DNA of 64,000 nucleotides from Bacillota bacterium. GTDB taxonomy: Bacteria > Bacillota > Clostridia > Christensenellales > SZUA-584. The stretch spans positions 65,188 to 129,187 of the forward strand of contig JAEWTW010000030.1 in NCBI GenBank assembly GCA_023397655.1, read 5' to 3'. Shown here piece by piece: positions 18,174 to 25,310 of this stretch. A program made the translations under genes and the position numbers. The notes below the pieces were generated by a model. That model worked only from the letters and a program-made list of their open reading frames with translations. It was not told the origin of the DNA and did not search any database. Every line of letters starts with the position of its first letter. The stretch's first letter is position 1.

Positions 18174-18620
18174 ATGAGCGACTATTTATTCAAGCTAATA
18201 CCTAAGGACCCACAATACATTCCCAATATAAATTCCCAAAACGATTCAAGAGCATTTTTAAAATTAATCTATGACAAAAATAAAATATTAATAAAAATTA
18301 CGGATAATATCGAGTTTATTGATTGTGGTGAGAATTTTGAAGAAATCATTTGTCCAAATTGTAATCATTTACTTGATATGGGATGGTGGGGGCAAATGAT
18401 GAGTTTGGTGTATGAAAAGCATTTCAGTGAACCATACATTGAAATGCCCTGTTGTAAGCAAACATGTCAGATATATGATTTGCAATACAAATGGGATTGT
18501 GGATTTGCTAAATTTGTCATTGAAATTCTCAATCCTGAAGAGGAACCAAGCTGTTCACAGCTAACTGAGTTGGAAAAGATAATAGGCTGTGAATTGAAAT
18601 TAATTAGAGCATATTATTAA
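18174..18620 (+). CDS. AT-rich cysteine-containing protein of unknown function
   Basis: 148 residues encoded by DNA much richer in A and T than the neighbours. Cysteine pairs at IICPNCNHLL and EMPCCKQTCQIYDL look like a split zinc ribbon, followed by KWDCGFAKFVIEILNPEEEP. Proteins with this CPxC ... CC ... GFAxFxxxxxNP plan occur widely as uncharacterised single-domain proteins. Many such orphan AT-rich genes are immunity or accessory proteins, but nothing here proves this. The ATG follows a weak GGGGTAGAACC site. The upstream gap (17855-18173) is AT-rich with no other gene. Likely horizontally acquired, judging by composition. Confidence 0.65.
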   Translation: MSDYLFKLIPKDPQYIPNINSQNDSRAFLKLIYDKNKILIKITDNIEFIDCGENFEEIICPNCNHLLDMGWWGQMMSLVYEKHFSEPYIEMPCCKQTCQIYDLQYKWDCGFAKFVIEILNPEEEPSCSQLTELEKIIGCELKLIRAYY

Positions 18621-18727
18621 TAAATTAGGAAATACCTTTGAGAAAGCGTGAATAAAAGATAAGCCAGTATTTTTCTCAACAGGATATCACTATTGTCACT
18701 GGTGACAGAAGAGGAACGAGGGTGAAA

Positions 18728-18759
18728 GGGATTCCTAGCAGGCTCGGATTGACAGGGGG
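18728..18759 (+). repeat. Short dispersed repeat, copy 1
   Basis: Shares the core GCAGGCTCGG, flanked by GGGATTCCT and GATTGACA, with 35117-35151. Neither copy encodes a protein. The gap 18621-19045 otherwise holds the triple-hairpin repeat and the lysS terminator. Confidence 0.5.
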
Positions 18760-18875
18760 GCAAAGAAAAAAAGATTCACCTGTGCCCAGAATGGTATCGC
18801 TGCGCTTAAATCACAAATAATAAGTTTTAAGAAGAATACGAAGCGTTTCTACCACAGCTCAAAGGAAAATGTACA

Positions 18876-18960
18876 GCAAATGCCTTGCCAAGGCATTTGC
18901 CTGATGGGATTCTCAAGGGGCAGGACCCTTGAGCGGTGGTTTGGAGGCAGAGCCTCCAAG
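18876..18960 (+). repeat. Triple-hairpin intergenic repeat, copy A
   Basis: Three hairpins in a row. Hairpin 1 pairs GCAAATGCCTT (18876-18886) with AAGGCATTTGC (18890-18900). Hairpin 2 pairs TCAAGGG (18913-18919) with CCCTTGA (18926-18932). Hairpin 3 pairs TTGGAGGC (18941-18948) with GCCTCCAA (18952-18959). GGGATT precedes hairpin 2 and GCGGTGG links hairpins 2 and 3. It lies between convergent genes. Confidence 0.85.
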
Positions 18961-18982
18961 GTCATTTGATCTATTGAAAGTC

Positions 18983-19013
18983 AAAAGCGCCGCTGGTTGC
19001 CAACGGCGCTTTT
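18983..19013 (-). terminator. Terminator of greA-lysS
   Basis: AAAAGCGCCG (18983-18992) pairs with CGGCGCTTTT (19004-19013). The T run works on the minus strand, after lysS. Confidence 0.8.
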
Positions 19014-19045
19014 GTAAATATATCAGGAGCCTTGAGGCTCTCGGG

Positions 19046-20548
19046 TTATTCTCTGGGTTTCATCGTGGGGAACAGCAGCACGTCGCGGATGGAATAGCTG
19101 TCGGTCAGCAGCATCACCATGCGGTCGATGCCGATGCCCATGCCGCCGGTGGGCGGAAGGCCGTATTCCAGCGCGGTGAGGAAGTCCTCGTCCATCATCT
19201 CAGTTTCCTCGTTGCCCATCGCACGCTGGCGGGCCTGCTCCATGAAGCGGGCGCGCTGGTCGTCCGGGTCGTTGAGCTCCGAGAAGGCGTTGGCCATCTC
19301 ACGGCCCGTGATGAACAGCTCGAAGCGCTCGGTGAGCCACGGGCAGGACGGCATCTTCTTGGCGAGCGGGGAGACCTCCACCGGATAGCCCGTGATGAAC
19401 GTCGGGCCGGTGAGGTTGTCCTCCACGAACTGTTCGAAAGCGGCGTACAGCAGCTCGCCGCGGGTCCACTTCTTCGAAGCATTTTCCTTGGACTCCAGCA
19501 CATGCAGGCCGATACCCTTGGCGATCTCGTTCGCCTGCTCGTCGGTGCAGTCCGAGAAATCCGCACCGGTGAACTGCTTGACGGCGTTCAGCATCGACAA
19601 ACGCTGCCAACGCGGCGTGAGGTCAACCGCCGTTCCCTGATACGAGATCTGGCCGGAGCCGTGCAGCATCTTTGAGCAGTGGTAGAACAAGTTCTCGCAG
19701 AGGTCCATCATGTCGTCCACATTGGCATAGGCCTGATAGAGCTCAATGGTGGTGAACTCCGGATTGTGCTTGATGGACATACCCTCGTTGCGGAATATGC
19801 GTCCGATTTCGTACACGCGCTCAAAACCGCCCACGATGAGCCGCTTCAAATGCAGCTCGGTGGCGATGCGCAGGTACATGTCGATGTCCAGCGTGTTGTG
19901 GTGCGTGATGAACGGCTTGGCGGCCGCGCCGCCCGCGCTGCTCATCAGTATGGGCGTTTCCACCTCGATGTAGCCCTGCTTGTCCAGGTATTCGCGGATG
20001 GACTTGACGATCAGCGAACGCGCAAAGAACGTGTTCTTGACCTCGGGGTTGACGATGAGGTCGAGGTAGCGCTGACGGTAACGCAGGTCCATGTCCTTGA
20101 GGCCGTGGAACTTCTCGGGCAGCGGGTTCAAGGATTTGGCGAGCAGCGTGATCTTCGTGGCTTTGACGGAGATCTCGCCCGCGTTGGTCTTGAAGACTTC
20201 GCCCTCGACACCGATGATGTCGCCGATGTCCAGCTTCTTGTATTCAGCGTACGGCTCCTCGCCCAGCACGTCCCGGCGGACGTAGAGCTGGAGCTGGCCG
20301 CTCTGGTCCATGATGTGCGAAAAGCTGGCCTTGCCCATGATGCGCTTGCTCATCATGCGCCCCGCCAGCGTCACATACTGCCCTTCCAGCGTCTCAAAAC
20401 CCGTGAGGATATCGTTGCTGGAGTGGGAGCGCACAAACTGCGTGATAGTAAAGGGATCCTGGCCGGCTGCCCGGAGGGCTTCCAGCTTTTCTCTGCGTAC
20501 TCGGAGCACCTCGGAAAGCTCCGGCGTTTGGTTTATGACTTCGTCCAT
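19046..20548 (-). CDS. lysS: Lysyl-tRNA synthetase, class II
   Basis: Charges tRNA-Lys with lysine in the cytoplasm. 500 residues, as usual for bacterial LysRS. The N-terminal OB-fold (about 55-155) includes VTLAGRMMSKRIMGKASF. The catalytic domain has motif 1 around TFFARSLIVKSIREYLDKQGYIEVETPIL, motif 2 ERVYEIGRIFRNEGMSIKHNPEFT and motif 3 GGMGIGIDRMVMLLT. The C-terminus SIRDVLLFPTMKPRE is canonical. It begins 10 nt after the greA stop, with AAGGCGG before the ATG. The greA-lysS order is common in Bacillota and the two are surely co-transcribed. Confidence 0.97.
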   Translation of the reverse strand: MDEVINQTPELSEVLRVRREKLEALRAAGQDPFTITQFVRSHSSNDILTGFETLEGQYVTLAGRMMSKRIMGKASFSHIMDQSGQLQLYVRRDVLGEEPYAEYKKLDIGDIIGVEGEVFKTNAGEISVKATKITLLAKSLNPLPEKFHGLKDMDLRYRQRYLDLIVNPEVKNTFFARSLIVKSIREYLDKQGYIEVETPILMSSAGGAAAKPFITHHNTLDIDMYLRIATELHLKRLIVGGFERVYEIGRIFRNEGMSIKHNPEFTTIELYQAYANVDDMMDLCENLFYHCSKMLHGSGQISYQGTAVDLTPRWQRLSMLNAVKQFTGADFSDCTDEQANEIAKGIGLHVLESKENASKKWTRGELLYAAFEQFVEDNLTGPTFITGYPVEVSPLAKKMPSCPWLTERFELFITGREMANAFSELNDPDDQRARFMEQARQRAMGNEETEMMDEDFLTALEYGLPPTGGMGIGIDRMVMLLTDSYSIRDVLLFPTMKPRE

Positions 20549-20558
20549 TATGACCGCC

Positions 20559-21038
20559 TTATTTGAAAATATCGATGACCTTGAAATTGAGTACCATGCC
20601 GGACGGCGTGACCACCTCGGCCACTTCGCCTATGCGCTTGCCGATGAGCGCCGCGCCCACGGGCGATTCGTTGGAGATGCGGCGTTTGTCCGCGTCCGCT
20701 TCCACTGAACCAACGATGTGATACTCTTCCTCTTCGCTGAATTCCATATCCAGTATGCGTACTTTGGTGCCGATGTTGACGGTGGAGTGATCCACCTCGG
20801 CATCCTCCACCACGACGGCATTGCGCAGCAGCTTCTCGAGCTGGGCAATTTCCGTTTCCACGCGGGCCTGCTCGTTCTTGGCTTCGTCGTATTCGGCGTT
20901 CTCGGAGAGGTCGCCAAAGGCGCGCGCCTCCTTGATCTGCTCAGATATCTGAGCCCTTTTGACGGTCTTGAGATAGTCCAGTTTTTCCTGTTTTTCGATC
21001 AATCCGTCTTTTGTTAATATGACCTGCTCGCCTGCCAT
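20559..21038 (-). CDS. greA: Transcription elongation factor GreA
   Basis: Rescues backtracked RNA polymerase by stimulating transcript cleavage. 159 residues, the usual size. The N-terminal coiled coil carries the catalytic acidic tip in the region ARAFGDLSENAEYDEAKNEQ, where the D-LSENAEY motif is typical. The C-terminal FKBP-like domain contains EYHIVGSVEAD, ISNESPVGAALIGKRIGE and VVTPSGMVLNFKVIDI. AGGAACACC lies before the ATG. First gene of greA-lysS. The 21039-21391 gap separates it from divergent serC and holds the promoters of both. Confidence 0.96.
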   Translation of the reverse strand: MAGEQVILTKDGLIEKQEKLDYLKTVKRAQISEQIKEARAFGDLSENAEYDEAKNEQARVETEIAQLEKLLRNAVVVEDAEVDHSTVNIGTKVRILDMEFSEEEEYHIVGSVEADADKRRISNESPVGAALIGKRIGEVAEVVTPSGMVLNFKVIDIFK

Positions 21039-21328
21039 GGTGTTCCTCCCCCGAGTGTCTGTTTCTATGCTAACATAATATGTGCGATAAAAACGGTATT
21101 ATACCGGTAAATAAATGGAGTCCGATTTTTAATATCGTGATTATAGGGCAAGCCCCAGAGTATGTCAAGTGATTAAGGGTAAACAGCTTCTGTAATATAT
21201 ACAAATTTCCTTGCAGAAAAGAACAGAAGATGCGTGACGGCTTATTTTTTGTATGCTATACTTCCCAGTATGACGATCAATATGCGCTTGCTTTTGGGTA
21301 AGGGCGCGCATATAATATATTTAAATGT

Positions 21329-21357
21329 TTGACATTTTTTTAACAATGTCGTTAAAA
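21329..21357 (+). promoter_or_regulatory. Possible serC promoter with inverted repeat
   Basis: TTGACA at 21329-21334 lies 17 nt before TTAAAA, a poor -10 match. GACATT (21331-21336) and AATGTC (21345-21350) form an inverted repeat across the spacer, which could be an operator. An alternative -10, TATAAT, lies at 21311-21316. No T-box or riboswitch is visible. Confidence 0.35.
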
Positions 21358-21391
21358 AAAAGCAAATTAATGATAAATCAGGAGGGTTTCA

Positions 21392-22468
21392 ATGAAAGTA
21401 TTCAATTTTTCTGCGGGTCCGGCATGTTTGCCTGAAGCTGTGCTGAAAAAGGCACAGGAAGAGCTGGTTGTTTTTGGGAATAGCGGTATGTCCGTGATGG
21501 AGATGAGCCATCGCTCAGCGGACTTTGAAGATATTTTAGCCCGCGCACAAAAAGACCTGCGCACGCTGATGAATATCCCGGAAAACTATAAAATATTGTT
21601 CTTACAGGGCGGCGCATCGCTGCAGTTCTCGATGATTCCGCTTAACCTGATGACGACGCACAAGAAGGCCTATTATGTAAACACCGGCATGTGGAGCAAG
21701 AAAGCGATCTCCGAAGCGAAGAAGACGGGTGAGGTGATGGTGCCTGCGTCCTCGGAAGACAAGACCTTCTCATACATACCCGAGCTTTCCGCCGATATGT
21801 TCAAGGGCGACGCGGACTATGTGCACATCACGACCAACAACACCATTTACGGCACGCGTTACACCAAGCTGCCTGAGGTGAACGGACTGCCGCTGATCTC
21901 CGATATGTCGTCCTGCATACTGTCTGAAGTGATCGACGTGAACGATTACGCGATGATCTACGCCGGAGCGCAGAAGAACATCGGACCGGCGGGCGTGACG
22001 CTGGTGATCATCCGCGAGGACCTGATCGGCAAAGCGCCGGCGGGTATCCCCACGATGCTGGATTACAAGACGCATTCCGAGAACGATTCTATGTACAACA
22101 CGCCGCCGACCTACGGCATCTACATTGCGGGGCTGGTGTTCTCCCACCTGTTGGAAAACGGCGGTATTCCGGCGATGCAGAAGACCAACGAATACAAGGC
22201 CGGTCTGCTGTACGATTACCTCGACAACTCGGCGCTGTTTAAGGGCACCGTGGAAAAGAAGGACCGTTCGCTGATGAACATACCGTTCGTGACGGGCAAC
22301 GAGGAACTGGACAAAAAGTTCGTTTCCAAGTGCAAGGCGGAAGGCATCGTCAACATCAAAGGGCACCGCAGCGTGGGCGGCATGCGCGCCAGCATCTACA
22401 ACGCGATGCCGGTGGAAGGCGTGCAAAAGCTGATCGACGTGATGAAGGATTTTGAGAAGAACGCTTAA
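21392..22468 (+). CDS. serC: Phosphoserine aminotransferase
   Basis: PLP enzyme that converts 3-phosphohydroxypyruvate to phosphoserine, the second step of serine synthesis. 358 residues, full length. The class V fold starts VFNFSAGPACLPEAVL. Substrate residues lie in GMSVMEMSHRS and LFLQGGASLQF. The PLP lysine is in IYAGAQKNIGPAGVTLVI and the C-terminal GHRSVGGMRASIYNAM is diagnostic. AGGAGG lies 7 nt before the ATG. Followed by serA on the same strand after a hairpin-bearing gap of 215 nt. No serB gene lies here. Confidence 0.97.
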   Translation: MKVFNFSAGPACLPEAVLKKAQEELVVFGNSGMSVMEMSHRSADFEDILARAQKDLRTLMNIPENYKILFLQGGASLQFSMIPLNLMTTHKKAYYVNTGMWSKKAISEAKKTGEVMVPASSEDKTFSYIPELSADMFKGDADYVHITTNNTIYGTRYTKLPEVNGLPLISDMSSCILSEVIDVNDYAMIYAGAQKNIGPAGVTLVIIREDLIGKAPAGIPTMLDYKTHSENDSMYNTPPTYGIYIAGLVFSHLLENGGIPAMQKTNEYKAGLLYDYLDNSALFKGTVEKKDRSLMNIPFVTGNEELDKKFVSKCKAEGIVNIKGHRSVGGMRASIYNAMPVEGVQKLIDVMKDFEKNA

Positions 22469-22593
22469 AGCGTGGTTTGGACTGTCGGTTAAGTCTGTCT
22501 GCCGTTCCTTATGCGCCCGACATGCGGGGCATGGGGAAATGGCGTAAAGTGGCGGGGAAGGGCTGTTCCTTCTCCCGGTCACCTGTCGGCACC

Positions 22594-22617
22594 AGCCCCC
22601 TTAGGCTTAAGGGGGCT
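22594..22617 (+). terminator. Hairpin between serC and serA
   Basis: AGCCCCCTTA pairs with TAAGGGGGCT over a GGCT loop, then GCTTTG. The T run is poor, so it may only attenuate serA or be part of a dispersed repeat: the left flank CCCGGTCA is shared with the 57657 region. Confidence 0.55.
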
Positions 22618-22683
22618 GCTTTGTAGGCTTGCGGCACTCTGTAAACGCTTAAAACGCGTTGAAATTTATGGAGGTTGGCCAAC

Positions 22684-23853
22684 ATGTTCAGGATCAAGAA
22701 GCTAAACGCGATATCCGACGCCATTTACGACTATCTGGCACCGGATAAGTATCAGGTATCGGACGACTTCAGCGAGTATGAAGCCATTCTGGTGCGCAGC
22801 GCCAAATGCCACGACATGGCGTTTCCGAAGGAGCTGCTGGCGGTCGCGCGGGCAGGCGCGGGTGTCAACAACATACCGGTGGAAGCCTGTGCGGAGCAGG
22901 GCATCGTGGTGTTCAACACGCCGGGCGCCAACGCCAACGGCGTGAAGGAGCTGGTGCTGGCCGGTATGCTGATGGCGAGCCGGCATCTGGTGGAAGCCAC
23001 GGAATGGGTGAAGACGCTCAAAGGCTCAACCGATGATGTGCTGGCGCAGGTGGAGAAGGGCAAGAAGCAGTTTGTGGGGCCGGAGCTTTACGGCAAGACG
23101 CTGGGCGTGATCGGCCTTGGGGCCATCGGCGTGATGGTGGCCAACGCGGCGCATTCATTGGGCATGAACGTCATCGGCTACGACCCGTACATCTCCATCG
23201 AGTCGGCCTGGGGGCTGTCTCAGGACGTGCGGCGCGCGCTGAACCTGGAACAGCTGCTTTCTGAATCTGACTATGTGACGCTGCATGTGCCGCTGCTGGA
23301 CAATACCAAGAGCTTTATCGGCTCGGGGGAGATCGCCAAGATGAAGCCGGGCGCGGTGCTGCTCAACTTTGCACGCAACGGTCTGGTGGAATACGACGCG
23401 CTGTTCGTGGCGCTCGAGGAAAAGCGGATTTTCCGCTATGTGACGGATTTCCCCAATGCGCGGCTGCTGGACAACGACAGCGTGATCTGCATTCCGCATC
23501 TCGGCGCATCCACGCCCGAGTCGGAGGAGAACTGTGCGAAGATGGCGGCCAGCCAGATCAAGGATTATCTGGAAACGGGCCGAATCGTCAACTCGGTGAA
23601 TATGCCGAGCGCGGTGCTGCCGTTTACCGGTTGTTTTCGTATTGCGGTAATCCATAAGAACATGTCGGGTATGGTGGGCAAGATCACGGGTATTCTCGCG
23701 AATTCGGGCGCGAATATCACCGACATGGTGAACAAGTCCAAGGGAGAGATGGCTTATACCGTGATCAATCTGGACGAGTGCGCGCCGGACACGGCGGCGG
23801 AGGATATCCGCCGGATCGAAGGCGTGATTCGCGTGAGGACGTTTGAGAAGTAG
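22684..23853 (+). CDS. serA: D-3-phosphoglycerate dehydrogenase, short ACT form
   Basis: Oxidises 3-phosphoglycerate with NAD+, the first step of serine synthesis. 389 residues from the ATG at 22684; GGAGG is 9 nt upstream, while an earlier TTG overlaps it. The NAD-binding signature is GKTLGVIGLGAIGVMVANAA. Catalytic Arg, Glu and His are in LLNFARNGLVEYDAL, the FRYVTDFPNA region and IPHLGASTPESEEN. A C-terminal ACT domain (about 315-389, AVIHKNMSGMVGKITGIL) suggests feedback by serine, as in short SerA forms. With serC it supplies phosphoserine. Confidence 0.93.
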   Translation: MFRIKKLNAISDAIYDYLAPDKYQVSDDFSEYEAILVRSAKCHDMAFPKELLAVARAGAGVNNIPVEACAEQGIVVFNTPGANANGVKELVLAGMLMASRHLVEATEWVKTLKGSTDDVLAQVEKGKKQFVGPELYGKTLGVIGLGAIGVMVANAAHSLGMNVIGYDPYISIESAWGLSQDVRRALNLEQLLSESDYVTLHVPLLDNTKSFIGSGEIAKMKPGAVLLNFARNGLVEYDALFVALEEKRIFRYVTDFPNARLLDNDSVICIPHLGASTPESEENCAKMAASQIKDYLETGRIVNSVNMPSAVLPFTGCFRIAVIHKNMSGMVGKITGILANSGANITDMVNKSKGEMAYTVINLDECAPDTAAEDIRRIEGVIRVRTFEK

Positions 23854-23871
23854 TGAAGAATCAGTAACGGG

Positions 23872-23904
23872 CCGCCGGGGAAGCGTTTCTCCGGCGGTTT
23901 TTTG
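23872..23904 (+). terminator. Terminator of serCA
   Basis: CCGCCGG (23872-23878) pairs with CCGGCGG (23891-23897), then TTTTTTG. Confidence 0.85.
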
Positions 23905-23916
23905 TTATGGGGATGA

Positions 23917-23958
23917 GGGCTTAAGGTCAAGGGCTTAAGGTCAAGGGCTTAAGGTCAA
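23917..23958 (+). repeat. Three perfect tandem copies of a 14-bp unit
   Basis: GGGCTTAAGGTCAA occurs at 23917, 23931 and 23945 without change. A single related CTTAAGGTCA also precedes the reverse-oriented hairpin repeat at 47438, so this unit is tied to that element. Confidence 0.8.
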
Positions 23959-23960
23959 GA

Positions 23961-24006
23961 GCCGGGGGCGCTGCCCCCGTACCCCCGTTACTTTTTAAAA
24001 AGTAAC
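23961..24006 (-). repeat. Hairpin intergenic repeat, copy F (truncated, reverse orientation)
   Basis: CGGGGGC-GCT-GCCCCCG and the following ACCCCCG are the reverse complement of hairpin 3 and the linker of copy D. Next comes an unrelated hairpin, GTTACTTTTT/AAAAAGTAAC, in place of hairpins 2 and 1. Confidence 0.65.
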
Positions 24007-24135
24007 AAAACACGAATGATAAGGTTAGGTTTAGTGGATTGCCTTTTCATAACAGGAATATTGGGATATAATAAAAGCCGTGTTTGAATCCTAAAACGGA
24101 TGACAAAGTTGAAAAAACGGAATAAGGAGAAACTT

Positions 24136-24639
24136 ATGATAACAATTGAGATGGAGGACGGCAAACAGATCAAGGTGGAGCTGCAGCCTGAGCATGCGCC
24201 TAACACAACGGCCAATTTTAAAAGCCTCGCGGCGAAGGGCTTCTATGACGGGCTGATATTCCATCGCGTGATCAGCGGGTTTATGATACAGGGCGGGTGC
24301 CCCAGCGGCAGCGGCACAGGCGGCCCGGGCTACGGCATCAAGGGCGAGTTCAAGGCGAACGGCGTGGACAATACCTTGCAGCACAAGCGCGGTGTGCTGT
24401 CGATGGCGCGCTCGGCCAAGTTTGACTCGGCGGGATCGCAGTTCTTCATCATGCACGCGGATGCGCCGTATCTGGATGGCCAGTACGCGGCGTTTGGGCG
24501 TGTGGTGGAAGGCATGGATGTGGTGGACGCCATCGCGTCGCAGGAGACGGATTATTCCGACCGGCCCAAGAAGGAGCAGAAGATCAAGAAGATGACGGTA
24601 TCTGAGGACGAAGTGGTGACGGAGCCGGAGACGGTTTGA
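24136..24639 (+). CDS. Cyclophilin-type peptidyl-prolyl isomerase
   Basis: Catalyses cis-trans isomerisation at proline during protein folding. 167 residues starting at the ATG at 24136, with AGGAG 6 nt upstream; an earlier in-frame start has no ribosome site. Core motifs: NTTANFKSLAAKGFYDGLIF-H, with catalytic Arg in FHRVISGFMIQGGCP, then LSMARSAKFDSAGSQFFIM and QYAAFGRVVEGMDVVDAI. There is no signal peptide, so it is cytoplasmic. The last 25 residues are Lys- and Glu-rich. Single-gene unit with a terminator behind it. Confidence 0.93.
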   Translation: MITIEMEDGKQIKVELQPEHAPNTTANFKSLAAKGFYDGLIFHRVISGFMIQGGCPSGSGTGGPGYGIKGEFKANGVDNTLQHKRGVLSMARSAKFDSAGSQFFIMHADAPYLDGQYAAFGRVVEGMDVVDAIASQETDYSDRPKKEQKIKKMTVSEDEVVTEPETV

Positions 24640-24662
24640 GTCTGAATAATAGAACAAATAAA

Positions 24663-24688
24663 GATCCGGGTTACTCCGGTTCTTTTTA
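24663..24688. terminator. Terminator between convergent genes
   Basis: GATCCGG and CCGGTTC form a short stem followed by TTTTT on the plus strand, after the cyclophilin gene. The minus-strand gene at 24700 ends 11 nt away and may share it. Confidence 0.55.
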
Positions 24689-24699
24689 GTTGATCCTAA

Positions 24700-25185
24700 T
24701 CACGATGTGGACTTTGCCCGGATATATGATAGGAAAGTGACGAGGCCGCCAAGAAACAGCAGAGCGCCGAGTATGATACCGATCGTCTGGTTGGTTTGAC
24801 GGGCGTTTTGAGATGCCTCAAAATCCATGAACTCCTGGCCGTTGTGATAGATGGCCAGCACGGCAGGCTCATGGCTTTCGTCTTCGCGCACTATCAGCTC
24901 AATGGGGTCGCCCGCTGTGACGGAGGACAGAAAAGCATCTTCTTCAAAGACTGGCTGTGTATCCGAATCGATGATGTAGGTTCGGCCGTCTTCCAGCAGG
25001 ATGCCGTGGGCAACCACGACGCTTCGGAATGCCTGGTCCTGCTCGATGTATTCGCTGAACGCGCCGCTGACACGGGAAAGCTGACTCTCGCAGCAGGGCC
25101 CTACGATGAATACGGAAACAGCCGTGATGCCAATACCGATCGCGGCCAAAATAAGCCCGATAGCCATTTTCAGACGTTTTTTCAT
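24700..25185 (-). CDS. Two-helix membrane protein with extracellular domain
   Basis: 161 residues, function not recognised. Helix 1 (about 7-29) and helix 2 (about 133-154) bracket an acidic domain of about 100 residues. This contains AHGILLEDGRTYIIDSDTQ and GDPIELIVREDESHEPAVLA, probably a small beta-rich fold. Both ends should be cytoplasmic, given the basic MKKRLK start and the RAKSTS end. The ATG is clear but the ribosome site is weak. It precedes the RCC1-like genes on the other side of a gap, with no sign of an operon. Confidence 0.6.
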   Translation of the reverse strand: MKKRLKMAIGLILAAIGIGITAVSVFIVGPCCESQLSRVSGAFSEYIEQDQAFRSVVVAHGILLEDGRTYIIDSDTQPVFEEDAFLSSVTAGDPIELIVREDESHEPAVLAIYHNGQEFMDFEASQNARQTNQTIGIILGALLFLGGLVTFLSYIRAKSTS

Positions 25186-25310
25186 GACTCTAGGTTGTCC
25201 GGCGTACGTGCAATTATACCGCCTGCGACGGAGAGCTGGCCAGCTGAAAAAACATATGCCCGGGCTTAACAGATTTGAAAGCCCAGATCAAAAAGGCAGC
25301 GAGAAAGAAA

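Noticed and set aside
21039..21391. T-box or serine riboswitch before serC
   Set aside because: No T-box sequence or terminator pair was seen; only promoter-like elements and one inverted repeat.
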